Assembly (NCBI GenBank): GCA_023091665.1
Contig: JALJCQ010000022.1
Location: 558,001 to 622,000 of the forward strand
DNA: 64,000 nt
DNA from: Pythium myriotylum
Taxonomy: Eukaryota > Oomycota > Peronosporomycetes > Pythiales > Pythiaceae
Direction of reading: 5' to 3'
Under the pieces are notes generated by a model, which saw only the letters and a program-made list of their open reading frames with translations, was not told the DNA's origin and did no database searches. This document shows, piece by piece, positions 49,329 through 58,666 of this stretch. Both the position numbers and the translations under genes were made by a program. Within the stretch, counting starts at the first letter, position 1. Each line of letters opens with the position of its first letter.

Positions 49329-51424
49329 GTGTCGAGCTCTCTCTCCGACGAGGCAAATCGAGAAGTGAGGGCGACGAAGCCGAGGGCCACGGCCTCACGA
49401 AAAGAAAACAGAAAACAAAACGCAAAATAACGAGCACCCAGCGCTGCGGCGCACGCAAGGCGCCGCAACTTTGCTGGATTCCCGTCCAGAGATTTGGACA
49501 AAACAAGAAAACAAAAAAACTCGCGCGAGCCTCCCTCCTGATGTGGACTCTGGGAGACGCCCTGTCGCTTTCGGGCCCTTTACTCACTGGACCGGATCGC
49601 AGGAAAAAACAAATACGTGGGGAAGCCATCAACGGACGCAACTCTTTTTTTTTTTTTGAGTGGCGATCAGCCTGTGGCTGGCTCGTGCTGGCGTCAGCAA
49701 GGACAGAAGAATACAGAGCGAGAGGGAAGGGATCCGCACTTGCCCTGGGTTGACCAGTGTGACGAAACGCCTGGCTGCGTCCACGGGGCGGAGTGTCCAT
49801 TCGAAGATTATCAGTTCTCAGAGGAACTGAGTTCAGACGGTCCCACTCTTTCAGTGTGATGTGGCGGCCGCTTCAACCAGCATTGGCCGAAGACGTACCT
49901 TTGAGAATTGATACCGCGCATCATCTTGTGGGTTCAAACGTACCCTCGCTGGATATCACACGCGGCCCATGAGTGACCAGAATGACTGGTTTGATTGATG
50001 GTTCGGGTCCCATCAGCCACTTCTCCCCACGCAATAAGGTTATTGCATTTGTATGGAGCTCGCATTGAAATGGCAATAATTGTACGACGACAATACGCGA
50101 TATGCACACTTGCCTTGTTGGTGCTGACGGTCAGGTCAGGCGCGTGGTGGATATGAGACTTCGAAAATATACAACGCGGCGGTGAGGTCGGATCTAGTCA
50201 GGCTCGAAAAAAGATATTTGGGTGCGGAGGTGATGGACGACGCCCACCAAACAATCGAACATTGTCGTCGCGACCTTTGCGGGAGATGGCGGTTGCGCGG
50301 GGCATCTGTGTCCTCGTCAATAGAAGTTCAGCTCGAGAAGTAATGGCGCCGTGGAAGGATCGAGAAGCGCTCGGGGTTCGATGATCCTCCCACGAGGGTT
50401 CGCAAGCTGCTACAGTACAGTACATGCTCCAAACTGCACCAATGAGAGAGTCGACTGAAAACTGTAATACTCCTTGCGATCTTCTCTGTAGTCGGGCCGT
50501 CCCACTCTGGTAGAGAGCAAGCTGCGTACTGTAGAGTGTTGAGGCTGCAAGGATGCTCCGCGCCCACGGGAAAGTCGTTTGTGGCTGCAGAGGATGCGGC
50601 GGCGTGTGAGTAACAAAGATGCCAGCAGATCGTGGGTTCAACGGCCTGCTGATCGCGAGGCGACTGTCACAGTCGATCTCAGCTTCGCTCGACTGCCTGT
50701 AGCCATTCATGTCACTACGACTGTCCTTCTGTCAAGGGGATGTAGCCATCACGGCCGAGGACTCTGAAAAGAGTTGGGACGAGGCGAGCTCCCACACTCT
50801 CTCCCCTGCTCTTCGCCAGTTGAGCTCGTTGAGTTGGTTTGATTGCCTCGCGCGGGAGAGAACACCGTCGAATTCACCATCGTGCCGAACGACAATACAC
50901 GTCAGTCATTCGATCTCGGTGGGCGCGGTCGAATGGTCGATTTAACTGACTACCTACCAGATGGGATCACCGAGAAGCGCACCGAAAATGTGTGACTCGG
51001 TATACATGGGTCGGCTTTGTGTTGTTGGCTTCGGTTGTGCTCGGTGGATGAGTAGAACTAGTTCACCACGATTCGCAGTGAACAGACCCTCTGGTCATCG
51101 TCGTGATAGCCTCTACTAGTTGGAGACTCGGTGGCGATTCTGGGTAATTCGGTAGGAGTTTTTGTCTGGCAACCAGGCGCCTGAGATGGTTTCTTTGCAG
51201 TCTGGTGGTGCCCATCTGGCGCTGACTGTGTTTACCAGTGGAAGGTACGAGGCACGAAGTTGGACTGTCCACGAAACAAACGAGGCGAGCTCTGGTGAGA
51301 CGACACTAGCACTTGTATTGAGATTCTTTTCGCGGCCATCTAGAGGCCTCTTGTCGAAGAAGGCAGCGGCAATGCACTTGTTGCACGCTCTACTACTTAC
51401 TACCCATCCACACTATTCGCACGT
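49329..51424. other. Intergenic, 2.1 kb, nothing recognised
   Basis: Holds the promoter of the giant stalk gene and the 3' side of the transporter gene. Open frames of 60-218 codons lack domains. An A/T run (about 49645-49660) is the only low-complexity element. Confidence 0.55.
49355..49368 (-). promoter_or_regulatory. Inr-like start-site motif
   Basis: Minus strand TCACTTCTCGATTT followed by GCCTCGTC, 27 bp before the giant stalk gene ATG. Confidence 0.55.
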
Positions 51425-52876
51425 TTAGTTGCCGACGGCCGAGGCGTTGTAGTACAGCTCGAACTTGTACTCGTCGTGGCAGAACTTGAACTTGGGGTCG
51501 GTCGGCAGCACTTCGGCCGACTCGAAGAGGGCCTTGCCGGTCGTGTACGTCACGTAGCCGCCGAGCACAGCGCAGATGACGATGACCGCGACGCCCCAGA
51601 TCTTCTCGTAGGCCGGGAGGTTGGTCCAGGTCTTCTTGAAGTAGAAGACAATCGGCAGGATGAGGCAGCTCACCGAGACGGCCGAGGCGCCGATGAAGTC
51701 GGCGAGGTCGCTGAAGTGGTCCTTGAGCGCGATCGAGAAGCCCGTCATGAGCGCGATGACGACGACGCGCATGGGCACGTACTTGTGCGCGTGGCCCTTG
51801 TACTCGTGCGACTCGTCGTAGGTCTCGTCGTGGTAGATGTCGGCGACCGAGGCGACCGAGTTCTTGGACTGACGCACCTTCTCCTCGATCGGCGTCTCGG
51901 CGGCCGTGTAGTTGACAGCCTCAATGTCGTCCGTCGCCTTCTTGTGCATGCCGAGCAGCGTGCGCTCAAAGACGTAGAGCGCCGGGTGGAGGATGACGGC
52001 GAACGCGATCGTGATGTGGAGCTGCATGAAGAGGTACGCGAGCACGGCCCAGCCCTTGTTGGGGTAGAAGCCGAGCTTGGCGAGGCCCGTGACGCTGTCC
52101 GGGAAGATGCTGAAGAGCAGGTTGCCCGAGATCTGGCAGCCGATCGCCGTGTAGCCCGAGCTCGCGAGCGTGATGAAGAACGCCGAGATGATCACGAGCG
52201 TGACCATGATGACACGCGGCATACGCTCCGGCTCGCTGTGCTGGCGCTGGAGCGCCGGGATGACGATGCCAGCGCCGTAGGCGAGCGAGAGGTTACCGAA
52301 AGTCGTCGCGACCTGGTCGAACGAGATGTCCGGGCTCGGCACGGACGGGTGGCCTCGCATGCCGTGGAGCAGGATGGCGATACCGATGACATCGGCGAGG
52401 ATCGTGCCGAGGCAGCCCGCCAACGCGACGCCGGCTCCTTCCTTGAGCGTCGGGATGAGACAGACGGGCGTGAGGCTGATGGCCATGAAGATGATCCAGG
52501 TGACGTCTGAGAACGTGCCCGGGAAAAGCGCCGGCAGGAACGTCCCGCCAAGCACGAGGTAGAGGCACGGGATGAGAATGCAGACGGCCGTGTGGGAGAT
52601 GACAATGAGCCAGCGACCGGTCTTGCCCATGCACCACTCGCCGAGATCGCCGAAGGTCTTGACCGTACGCGGCGCCATGAGCATGACCTTGGAGCAGACG
52701 ATGGACGAGTAGATGTTGGCGAGCGCCATGAAGAACATGGCCACGAGCGCGATGGGCGGACCGGCGCGCGAAAAGTTGCCCGGCATGCCGAGTGTGCCGA
52801 CGCCGTAGACGCAGCAGAAGAGGTTGAAGGCCATCTTGCAGTCCTCGAGCGTGAACCAGCTCTTTCTCGGCGCCAT
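51425..52876 (-). CDS. Amino acid/auxin permease family (AAAP) transporter
   Basis: 483 residues from the ATG at 52876 (MAPRKSWFTLEDCKMAFNLF); the frame extends upstream to 53137 with Arg-rich sequence lacking the family pattern, so the internal start is preferred and an Inr-like motif sits 51 bp before it. The first helix has the AAAP signature (VYGVGTLGMPGNFSRAGPPI), and ten or eleven hydrophobic segments follow, e.g. WLIVISHTAVCILIPCLYLV and FGNLSLAYGAGIVIPALQ. A central hydrophilic loop (about residues 285-340, with KKATDD and KSNSVASV) is cytoplasmic. It should be a proton-coupled neutral amino acid transporter of the plasma membrane or vacuole; substrate unknown. Confidence 0.9.
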   Translation of the reverse strand: MAPRKSWFTLEDCKMAFNLFCCVYGVGTLGMPGNFSRAGPPIALVAMFFMALANIYSSIVCSKVMLMAPRTVKTFGDLGEWCMGKTGRWLIVISHTAVCILIPCLYLVLGGTFLPALFPGTFSDVTWIIFMAISLTPVCLIPTLKEGAGVALAGCLGTILADVIGIAILLHGMRGHPSVPSPDISFDQVATTFGNLSLAYGAGIVIPALQRQHSEPERMPRVIMVTLVIISAFFITLASSGYTAIGCQISGNLLFSIFPDSVTGLAKLGFYPNKGWAVLAYLFMQLHITIAFAVILHPALYVFERTLLGMHKKATDDIEAVNYTAAETPIEEKVRQSKNSVASVADIYHDETYDESHEYKGHAHKYVPMRVVVIALMTGFSIALKDHFSDLADFIGASAVSVSCLILPIVFYFKKTWTNLPAYEKIWGVAVIVICAVLGGYVTYTTGKALFESAEVLPTDPKFKFCHDEYKFELYYNASAVGN

Positions 52877-52926
52877 GGTGGACCGGAAGGCAGGCGAGGG
52901 CTTGGTCGACTTGGGAAGTGGGAGGC

Positions 52927-52940
52927 AAATCGCCGAGTGA
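52927..52940 (-). promoter_or_regulatory. Inr-like start-site motif
   Basis: Minus strand TCACTCGGCGATTT followed by pyrimidine-rich GCCTCCCACTTCCC, 51 bp before the AAAP transporter ATG. It supports the start at 52876. Confidence 0.6.
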
Positions 52941-53088
52941 GCATTCCGTTCTTCGGGAGTCCCATTCTGCGCAACGGCGGGACTCTCTCTTGCTCCCCTT
53001 CTTCTATCCAGCTGGGAAAGACCCATACCCCGGCCTTCCGAGGTAATAGCCCACCTTCCATGTCCAGGGCGCTGCAGATGGCTGCCGC

Positions 53089-53184
53089 CGTACGCTCGCA
53101 AATCTGTGCGCGTACGCTCGCAGGTCTCACGTGGCAACTCTTTGCTCTCGCCGTACGCTCGCAGGTCGTCGGCGTACGCTCGCA
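53089..53184. promoter_or_regulatory. Four direct repeats of CGTACGCTCGCA
   Basis: Copies at 53089-53100, 53111-53122, 53152-53163 and 53173-53184, starts spaced 22, 41 and 21 bp, i.e. close to two, four and two helical turns. They lie 213-308 bp upstream of the transporter ATG. Likely cis-regulatory array; factor unknown. Confidence 0.6.
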
Positions 53185-54870
53185 GGTTGAGGAAAAAGGC
53201 TTGAAGCGGAGATGGGTACGAGATCCAATCACTACTCGAGGCGACTTAGGCGGCGATTGGTCGAACGCGTCAAGGATCCAGAAGGCAAGTGAGCTCGAGT
53301 TCCCTTTTCGAGCCGGATCGCAATGCAGCTGAGCTCATCAGCAAATGGATGGGCACACGTCGCGCCTTGGGAGGCAAAACCAGATCGGTTGAGAAAAAGG
53401 GACGACGCATTAACAGAATGCCGAGTCACGACAAATGTGCCGGGATTTTCGCACGGTCTCAGCTACACCAGCCCCCGTCCAAGGAATTGAGCGATCCGGC
53501 GGAAGCGGATCCTGGGCTTCCCACCAGAAAGATACCTGGACATCGGCTGAGCCCGATCTTGACATATTGGCGGCTTGCGGGAACCTGCCTTGACGCGATT
53601 TGAGGGCTGGATCTGTAGGGCCAACTCCAGTCGACGACGCCCCGCCGCGTCGTCTGATAGGCAAATGGGCAGCATCCACCACTGTGTGGTCGGAGACTCG
53701 TTCGAAATGTCTTACGCCGCTTTCCCGGGGGGGAGGGAAAAGCAGTTTCGCTCTCCTCATGGCATTCCGCGATTTCGATCGTGGAAGTGAGACCGAAGTC
53801 TTTCCCTGTCTGTGACGTTGACGCGGCGGTGCCTTCGAATCCTCGCGCCTTCGAATGTGCCGAGACTTTGCTACAAATCATACAGTAATCGCGAAATGTT
53901 GGGTGAATGGGTTTACCCAAGACACCCTGTGGGGAGGGTGAACGCGATCAGGAAGGGACTTCAACCTCGTTCCCTTGCTGACGTTGCCTTCCAGAATGGA
54001 CTGAGAAACTCCCACTCTATCTGCCCAGTTCGCAGACTGGGCGGCGGTGGTGTTGCTGTGTGCGGAAAGGAGACACAATCACTTGGTTCTGTTTGTCTCG
54101 GCTCTGTGCGGTTAACAGTGCAGAAGGGAAGTTGATCTCTTTTGGTCTTGTTCGAACAGACCCGAGTCCAGGCACAGTCCACGATGTTTGCAGAGTCGGT
54201 GGATTGAAAACTTGTAGAATTTTGGGGGCTTTCCAGAAGGTGCGGCGTGAAATCGTTTCGTAAGCCTTCACCGCCGGACCCAAGTCATCATTCGCAACGA
54301 GATCGCCATCTCATGCTCGGCTGACTGAGATCCCTCGTTGCAGTTCTCTCTCCCAACTTGATGCTATGCACTGCGTGAGTCTCGCAATCCACGCTCGCGT
54401 TGGGTTGTGCGTGTTGTGGCTTTGCTCGCTCCCTACCCCATCCTTCTCCCGGAGGACTTTCCCAATGTGATCATTTCCATTCTCTGATTGGAGTGACGTC
54501 GACCGACGTGGACTTTGCCCGCGACTTACGAGCTCGTCATGTTTGGGGCATCCAGCGACTCCACTCGTGTGCTCTGTATATGAAAGATCAATTGATCGAG
54601 TCAGTCGAGAGGATTAACCAGCGGCTGACGGGATCGAGTCAGTACGGGCGAGCCCTCTCGCCCAGGGAGGGTCTCCCAGCTCATCCACAGGAAGATACGC
54701 CACGGAATGAGGCAAAAATGTATTTCGTGGAATTCATGGGAGGTAGTACGGTACGCTTGTTGGAAGGCGTCACTTTCTCGACGCAGTGCTGTTGTACGTT
54801 TGCTTTTTTTCTGGTTTTCTTTTTCTTGGTGGTGGTCTAGATGCGAAGCGCTGGACAACGGAAGACACGC

Positions 54871-57800
54871 TTAGCCGAAGATGTCGTGGTTGGGCGTCTC
54901 GACGTAGACCCAGAAGCACAGCACGACGAGCACGATCGCCAGACCGAAGTTGCCGACGATGTTACCGTGATCTGTGAGACTCTTGTGGCTCCAGCCAAAG
55001 TACGTCTGGATACTCATACGCACCATCGGACCGAGCTGGCTTGCAGTGAACAGGCCGAGGAAGATTGACGCGAAGAGCAGCGGCGTGCCGTGGGTCGTCT
55101 CGGCGTTGTTGTAGCCTGTGAAGAAGCGCACGATCGCCCAGAGGACACCGAACACCATCGTGAAGAACACGAACAAGTTCGGGATCTCCATGGTGCTGTT
55201 ACCGCCCAGGGCACCCGTGTTGGCCCACGAGGCCTCCTTGTCCGTGATTTTCCAGTAGATGGCCTCGAACACAGCGAGCGTGTGCACGAAAGCGTACGAG
55301 AACCACGTCTGCTGACTACGCAACACATCGCCGTTGTCGACCGTACGGTTCGACAGGGCCGAGAGCACACTTTGAGCAATGATCTTAGGCACGAGCGCCA
55401 TGAGCAGACGCAGACCGGACGTGTAGATCGGAGCAAGGCCGCTGTAGAGGAAGTAGCCAGTCACGTAGAAGAAGAAGAGCGCCGGGAACGAGCCGATGGG
55501 GTAGACCGTGAGGTTCATGTAGAACACCCAGCGCATGAAGCGGCTGTACTTGCGCGGCTTGGGCAACTCGATGTGCGGCGGGGCCCACTCCGGATCGACG
55601 AGCGAACGCTTTTTGCGGAGGAAGATCTGGAAGTTACCCTTAGCCCAACGCTTCCGCTGAGCGAGCGCGGCAGACACAGTCTCCGGAACAGCGCCCTCAG
55701 CAAGTCGAATGCGCTCACTCTCTTCACCTTCCACATCCTTACGGAAGTAGAAACCCTTCCAGCCCTTGTCAATCATCATCTTGCCCGTGTACGCATCTTC
55801 CGTCAACGATCCGTACTGGATACCACACACCGAATCCAAAGCGTCACGGCGGAAGATCGCGTTCGTACCGGCGAACGACGCACACTCGTAGCCATCCATA
55901 CCCGTCTGCGCTGAATCGAAGAATGTCGAGTTACGGTGGCCACACGGATCGCCAAGACGCAGCTGAAGGCAGTCCTCAAAGTACTGCGGCGTCTGCACGT
56001 AGCCCACTTGGTTCACCGAGACGTGGTCCGAGTAGTCGTCGCCGCCAATCTCCACGAGCTGGCCTGACTCGCGACGCGTCGCAGCCTTGTTGCAGCTCTT
56101 GCAAATACCAGTCTTGGCATTGATCTTGGCTCCACACGTGTTGCAGACGATGCGTTCAAGCACCGTGTTTTGCGCCTGGCGACGGTGCAGACTCGACTTG
56201 ACGTGGGCCGAGGCCTTGAAGCAGTCCTTGGAGCAGAAGGAAATCTCACTCTCCGGCACACCAGCGCTCTGGCACATGGAGCAGCAGATCTTGCCAATGT
56301 CGCGGCAGCCCGGGGCGGAGCAGTGGACGACCTTGGCGTTCATCGGCGAGTCGAAGAAGAACGGCAGCGTCGCCTGCAGGAACATCGGGTGCGGCTTCAT
56401 GTCGTTATCGAGGATCACACAGTAGCGCGCGTTCGCGCCTTCGTTGTAGAGCACGTTGTTGATGTTACCGGCCTTACTGTGGTGTACCGGTGGCTTGATA
56501 CGGCCCACGAAGCTCACCTTGGGGAAGCCGAGCGAGACGTAGTCGTAGTCGTCACGCACGGAGCCGACCGCGCAGTCCGTTCGCGCCATGACGCGCGGGT
56601 TGTTGGTCTGCGGCATCTTGACTGTCGTGTGCTGCTTGCGCCACTCATCCACTTCCATGTCGTCCGAGTCGCAGACGCGTTCAAACATGAACTGCGCGAC
56701 CTCGCGACGCACGTCGCCGGCGTCTTCGATGACGCCGCGGTTGATGCCGACCTTGGGCACCGTGGCGCCGGGCTCCCACTTGGCCTTGCAGTAGCCGTCG
56801 TCGCAAATCCAGACGTGGTAGAGGTGCTTGGGGTAGTCGAGGTTCATGATCTTCTCGAGCGTCGCGATCGTGTCTTCGGCCGGCTCGGCGTAGTGGCAGA
56901 GCAGGATGTCGACCGTGGGCCACTTGGACGGCGGGAAGTGGGGCTTGAAGTCGCGCAAGTACTGCGCACCGCGACGCACGGGCTTCCACATGCCGAGGTA
57001 GTAGACGAAGCCGAGCATGACGGAGATGAACTCGGCGAGGTAGAACAAAAAGTACGAGACCCAGTGCGAGATGCGCGGCTCGCGGAAACACTGCACGTCG
57101 TCGATGCCGGCCGACTCCTTGTACCACGTGGGCGGGCTCCAGACGCCGTTGAAGGGCTTGGGTCCACACTTGATGTTGGCGGCGCGCGTGAGCTGGATCG
57201 AGGCGCAGTCGGCCGTCTTGTACTTGATGTCGCAGGGCTCGATGCCGATGGGGAACCAGAGCACGATGGCCGCGAGCTCGATGAGCGCCGTGATGACGAA
57301 GATGATGTACCAGAGGCGGTAGGTGAAGCGGCCTTTCATCTCGTAGCAGCGCACGTTGGGCAGCTCTCGCTTGACGACGTTGCCCGTGCCCGAGCTCATG
57401 ATGGTGAACTCGAGCGCGTCGAACCACATGGCAAAGTCGGACTCGGTCTCGGGACAGAGCAGCCAGACGCGGTGGCGCGTGTGGATGGCGATGCCGCGCG
57501 CCGGGAGGTCGAGGCGCTCGCTCTGCTCGAGCTTGAAGGCGTCGCGCAGGTCGATGGCGCCGACCACGAGCTCGCCGTTGCGCGAGTTGAAGTACTTGCG
57601 GCAGTCGACGTGGTCGTGGAAGTAGTAGATCTTGTTGTTCTCGAGCGCGAAGTAGCGCTTGCGCCAGGACTTGGCCACGGGGCCCTTGAACACGCGCGTG
57701 CCCTGCTTGTGCATCCAGCCGTGGACCGTGATCTTGCCGAGCGCCTCGCGGTCCTCGGCCTTGGTGAGCTCCGTGATGGCGATCTGCGTGTCGCTCATGC

Positions 57801-57996
57801 CCTTTTGCAGCGGCGCCGGCGACGGCTGGAACGACTGGTGCGAGTACCCGGCGCCATTACCGCCAGTAGAGAGCAGCGCCTGCTCGTGGCCGATGGTGTC
57901 GTGGTAGCGAGAGGGCACGAAGCCCGCCTGCGGCGTCTCGTTGAGCGTGTAGGCCTCGTCCTCGGGGATGCGCGCCGCGGGGGCTCGCTGCGCCAT
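54871..57996 (-). CDS. Cellulose synthase (GT2) with PH domain and zinc-finger-like insertion
   Basis: 1041 residues from the ATG at 57996; the preceding frame starts at TTG. Order: disordered lead; PH domain (about 86-203, WMHKQG...WFDALEF); two N-terminal transmembrane helices (229-250, 312-336); catalytic GT2 core with DD (399-400), DND (530-532), TED (732-734) and QRKRW (780-784); then about six C-terminal helices. It polymerises UDP-glucose into beta-1,4-glucan at the plasma membrane. The PH domain places it with the oomycete CesA1/2/4 type. Unusual: residues about 556-655, between DND and TED, hold two Cys clusters (C559/C564/C571/C572/C575/C588/C592, then CNTC...CKSC at 618-635). The first resembles the MYND/zf-C6H2 finger of methionine aminopeptidase 1. 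Confidence 0.95.
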   Translation of the reverse strand: MAQRAPAARIPEDEAYTLNETPQAGFVPSRYHDTIGHEQALLSTGGNGAGYSHQSFQPSPAPLQKGMSDTQIAITELTKAEDREALGKITVHGWMHKQGTRVFKGPVAKSWRKRYFALENNKIYYFHDHVDCRKYFNSRNGELVVGAIDLRDAFKLEQSERLDLPARGIAIHTRHRVWLLCPETESDFAMWFDALEFTIMSSGTGNVVKRELPNVRCYEMKGRFTYRLWYIIFVITALIELAAIVLWFPIGIEPCDIKYKTADCASIQLTRAANIKCGPKPFNGVWSPPTWYKESAGIDDVQCFREPRISHWVSYFLFYLAEFISVMLGFVYYLGMWKPVRRGAQYLRDFKPHFPPSKWPTVDILLCHYAEPAEDTIATLEKIMNLDYPKHLYHVWICDDGYCKAKWEPGATVPKVGINRGVIEDAGDVRREVAQFMFERVCDSDDMEVDEWRKQHTTVKMPQTNNPRVMARTDCAVGSVRDDYDYVSLGFPKVSFVGRIKPPVHHSKAGNINNVLYNEGANARYCVILDNDMKPHPMFLQATLPFFFDSPMNAKVVHCSAPGCRDIGKICCSMCQSAGVPESEISFCSKDCFKASAHVKSSLHRRQAQNTVLERIVCNTCGAKINAKTGICKSCNKAATRRESGQLVEIGGDDYSDHVSVNQVGYVQTPQYFEDCLQLRLGDPCGHRNSTFFDSAQTGMDGYECASFAGTNAIFRRDALDSVCGIQYGSLTEDAYTGKMMIDKGWKGFYFRKDVEGEESERIRLAEGAVPETVSAALAQRKRWAKGNFQIFLRKKRSLVDPEWAPPHIELPKPRKYSRFMRWVFYMNLTVYPIGSFPALFFFYVTGYFLYSGLAPIYTSGLRLLMALVPKIIAQSVLSALSNRTVDNGDVLRSQQTWFSYAFVHTLAVFEAIYWKITDKEASWANTGALGGNSTMEIPNLFVFFTMVFGVLWAIVRFFTGYNNAETTHGTPLLFASIFLGLFTASQLGPMVRMSIQTYFGWSHKSLTDHGNIVGNFGLAIVLVVLCFWVYVETPNHDIFG

Positions 57997-58035
57997 GGCG
58001 GATCTGGGCGAATCCAATCGAGCGAGAACCGCCCG

Positions 58036-58049
58036 CGAATGGCGAATGG
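58036..58049 (-). promoter_or_regulatory. Inr-like start-site motif
   Basis: Minus strand CCATTCGCCATTCG, 40 bp before the cellulose synthase ATG. It is a weaker match than the others. Confidence 0.4.
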
Positions 58050-58114
58050 AACTGAACGTGCGATTGTAAATGGGCCGGTCGGTGGCGGGGGGAGGGGAGG
58101 AAGGAGGAGGAGGA

Positions 58115-58131
58115 GGGGGGGGGGGGGGGGG
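58115..58131. repeat. G17 homopolymer tract in CesA promoter
   Basis: Seventeen G residues 119-135 bp upstream of the cellulose synthase ATG, inside a wider G-rich, A/G stretch. Possible quadruplex; length may be inexact. Confidence 0.8.
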
Positions 58132-58479
58132 ACGCTTCGCTTCGCTGGGGGGGCGGCGGTGGCGGTGAGGGGTAGGGCTCTGCCGCGCGAAGTGCGTCGC
58201 GCGACAGGCACGTGAGACGTTTCGAGGTGACCAACATGCGTTCTGTTAGGAGGTTATTGACTCGAATTGTGTGAGGAATGTAGAAGATGATGTATGATAT
58301 GGTAGAAGAATGTGTTTATAGGAATGGGTGGAGTGTCATGGTGTCAAAGCAGCCGGTGAGGGGTAGGGCTGGCGCCACTTGCGAAAAAAACCAGAGTGTG
58401 GCTGTTCACAATGGAAAAATACCGCAGCTGGCCTCTCGAAAAATTTCGTCGCATTGTTGCTGCGACTCGGGGAAAAAGA

Positions 58480-58512
58480 ATACCGACCGAATACCGGTAT
58501 CTCGGTCGGTAT
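58480..58512. repeat. Nested inverted repeat
   Basis: 11-bp arms (ATACCGACCGA at 58480-58490 and its complement at 58502-58512) around an 11-nt loop that itself contains the palindrome ATACCGGTAT. The arm core ACCGA recurs in the loop edges. Confidence 0.8.
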
Positions 58513-58666
58513 CGACATGGCTACACCGCGGACGATCACAATCACCCCGATGAGATCCGTTGCCTTTCTGCACATGCTTGCAATGGTCAAATAAAAAGCA
58601 ATCGTGTTGGATAGATGAAATGGGGTTCCTAGCCTACTAAGTGCCGTGTGCTGCCTGCTGCTGCGC

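Larger units (their letters stand above)
52877..54870. other. Intergenic between transporter and cellulose synthase
   Basis: About 2 kb. Close to the transporter are four copies of CGTACGCTCGCA (53089-53184). Further on, 53880-54060 contains small inverted repeats (TGGGTTTACCCA; GCCCAGT...ACTGGGC). No gene supported. Confidence 0.55.
57997..58666. other. Cellulose synthase 5' region and spacer
   Basis: Contains an Inr-like motif (58036-58049), a G17 run (58115-58131), a duplicated 16-mer GGTGAGGGGTAGGGCT (58164-58179 and 58355-58370), and the inverted repeat at 58480-58512. Small open frames only. Confidence 0.55.

Noticed and set aside
45078..49430. Plus-strand Arg/Trp-rich 1450-codon open frame over the repeat array
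   Set aside because: Shadow of the stop-free 15-bp repeat; no signal peptide, domain or promoter, while the minus frame has both ends conserved in paralogues.
56170..58215. Plus-strand 681-codon open frame opposite the cellulose synthase
   Set aside because: Antisense shadow caused by strong third-position G/C bias; the minus frame has complete GT2 motifs.
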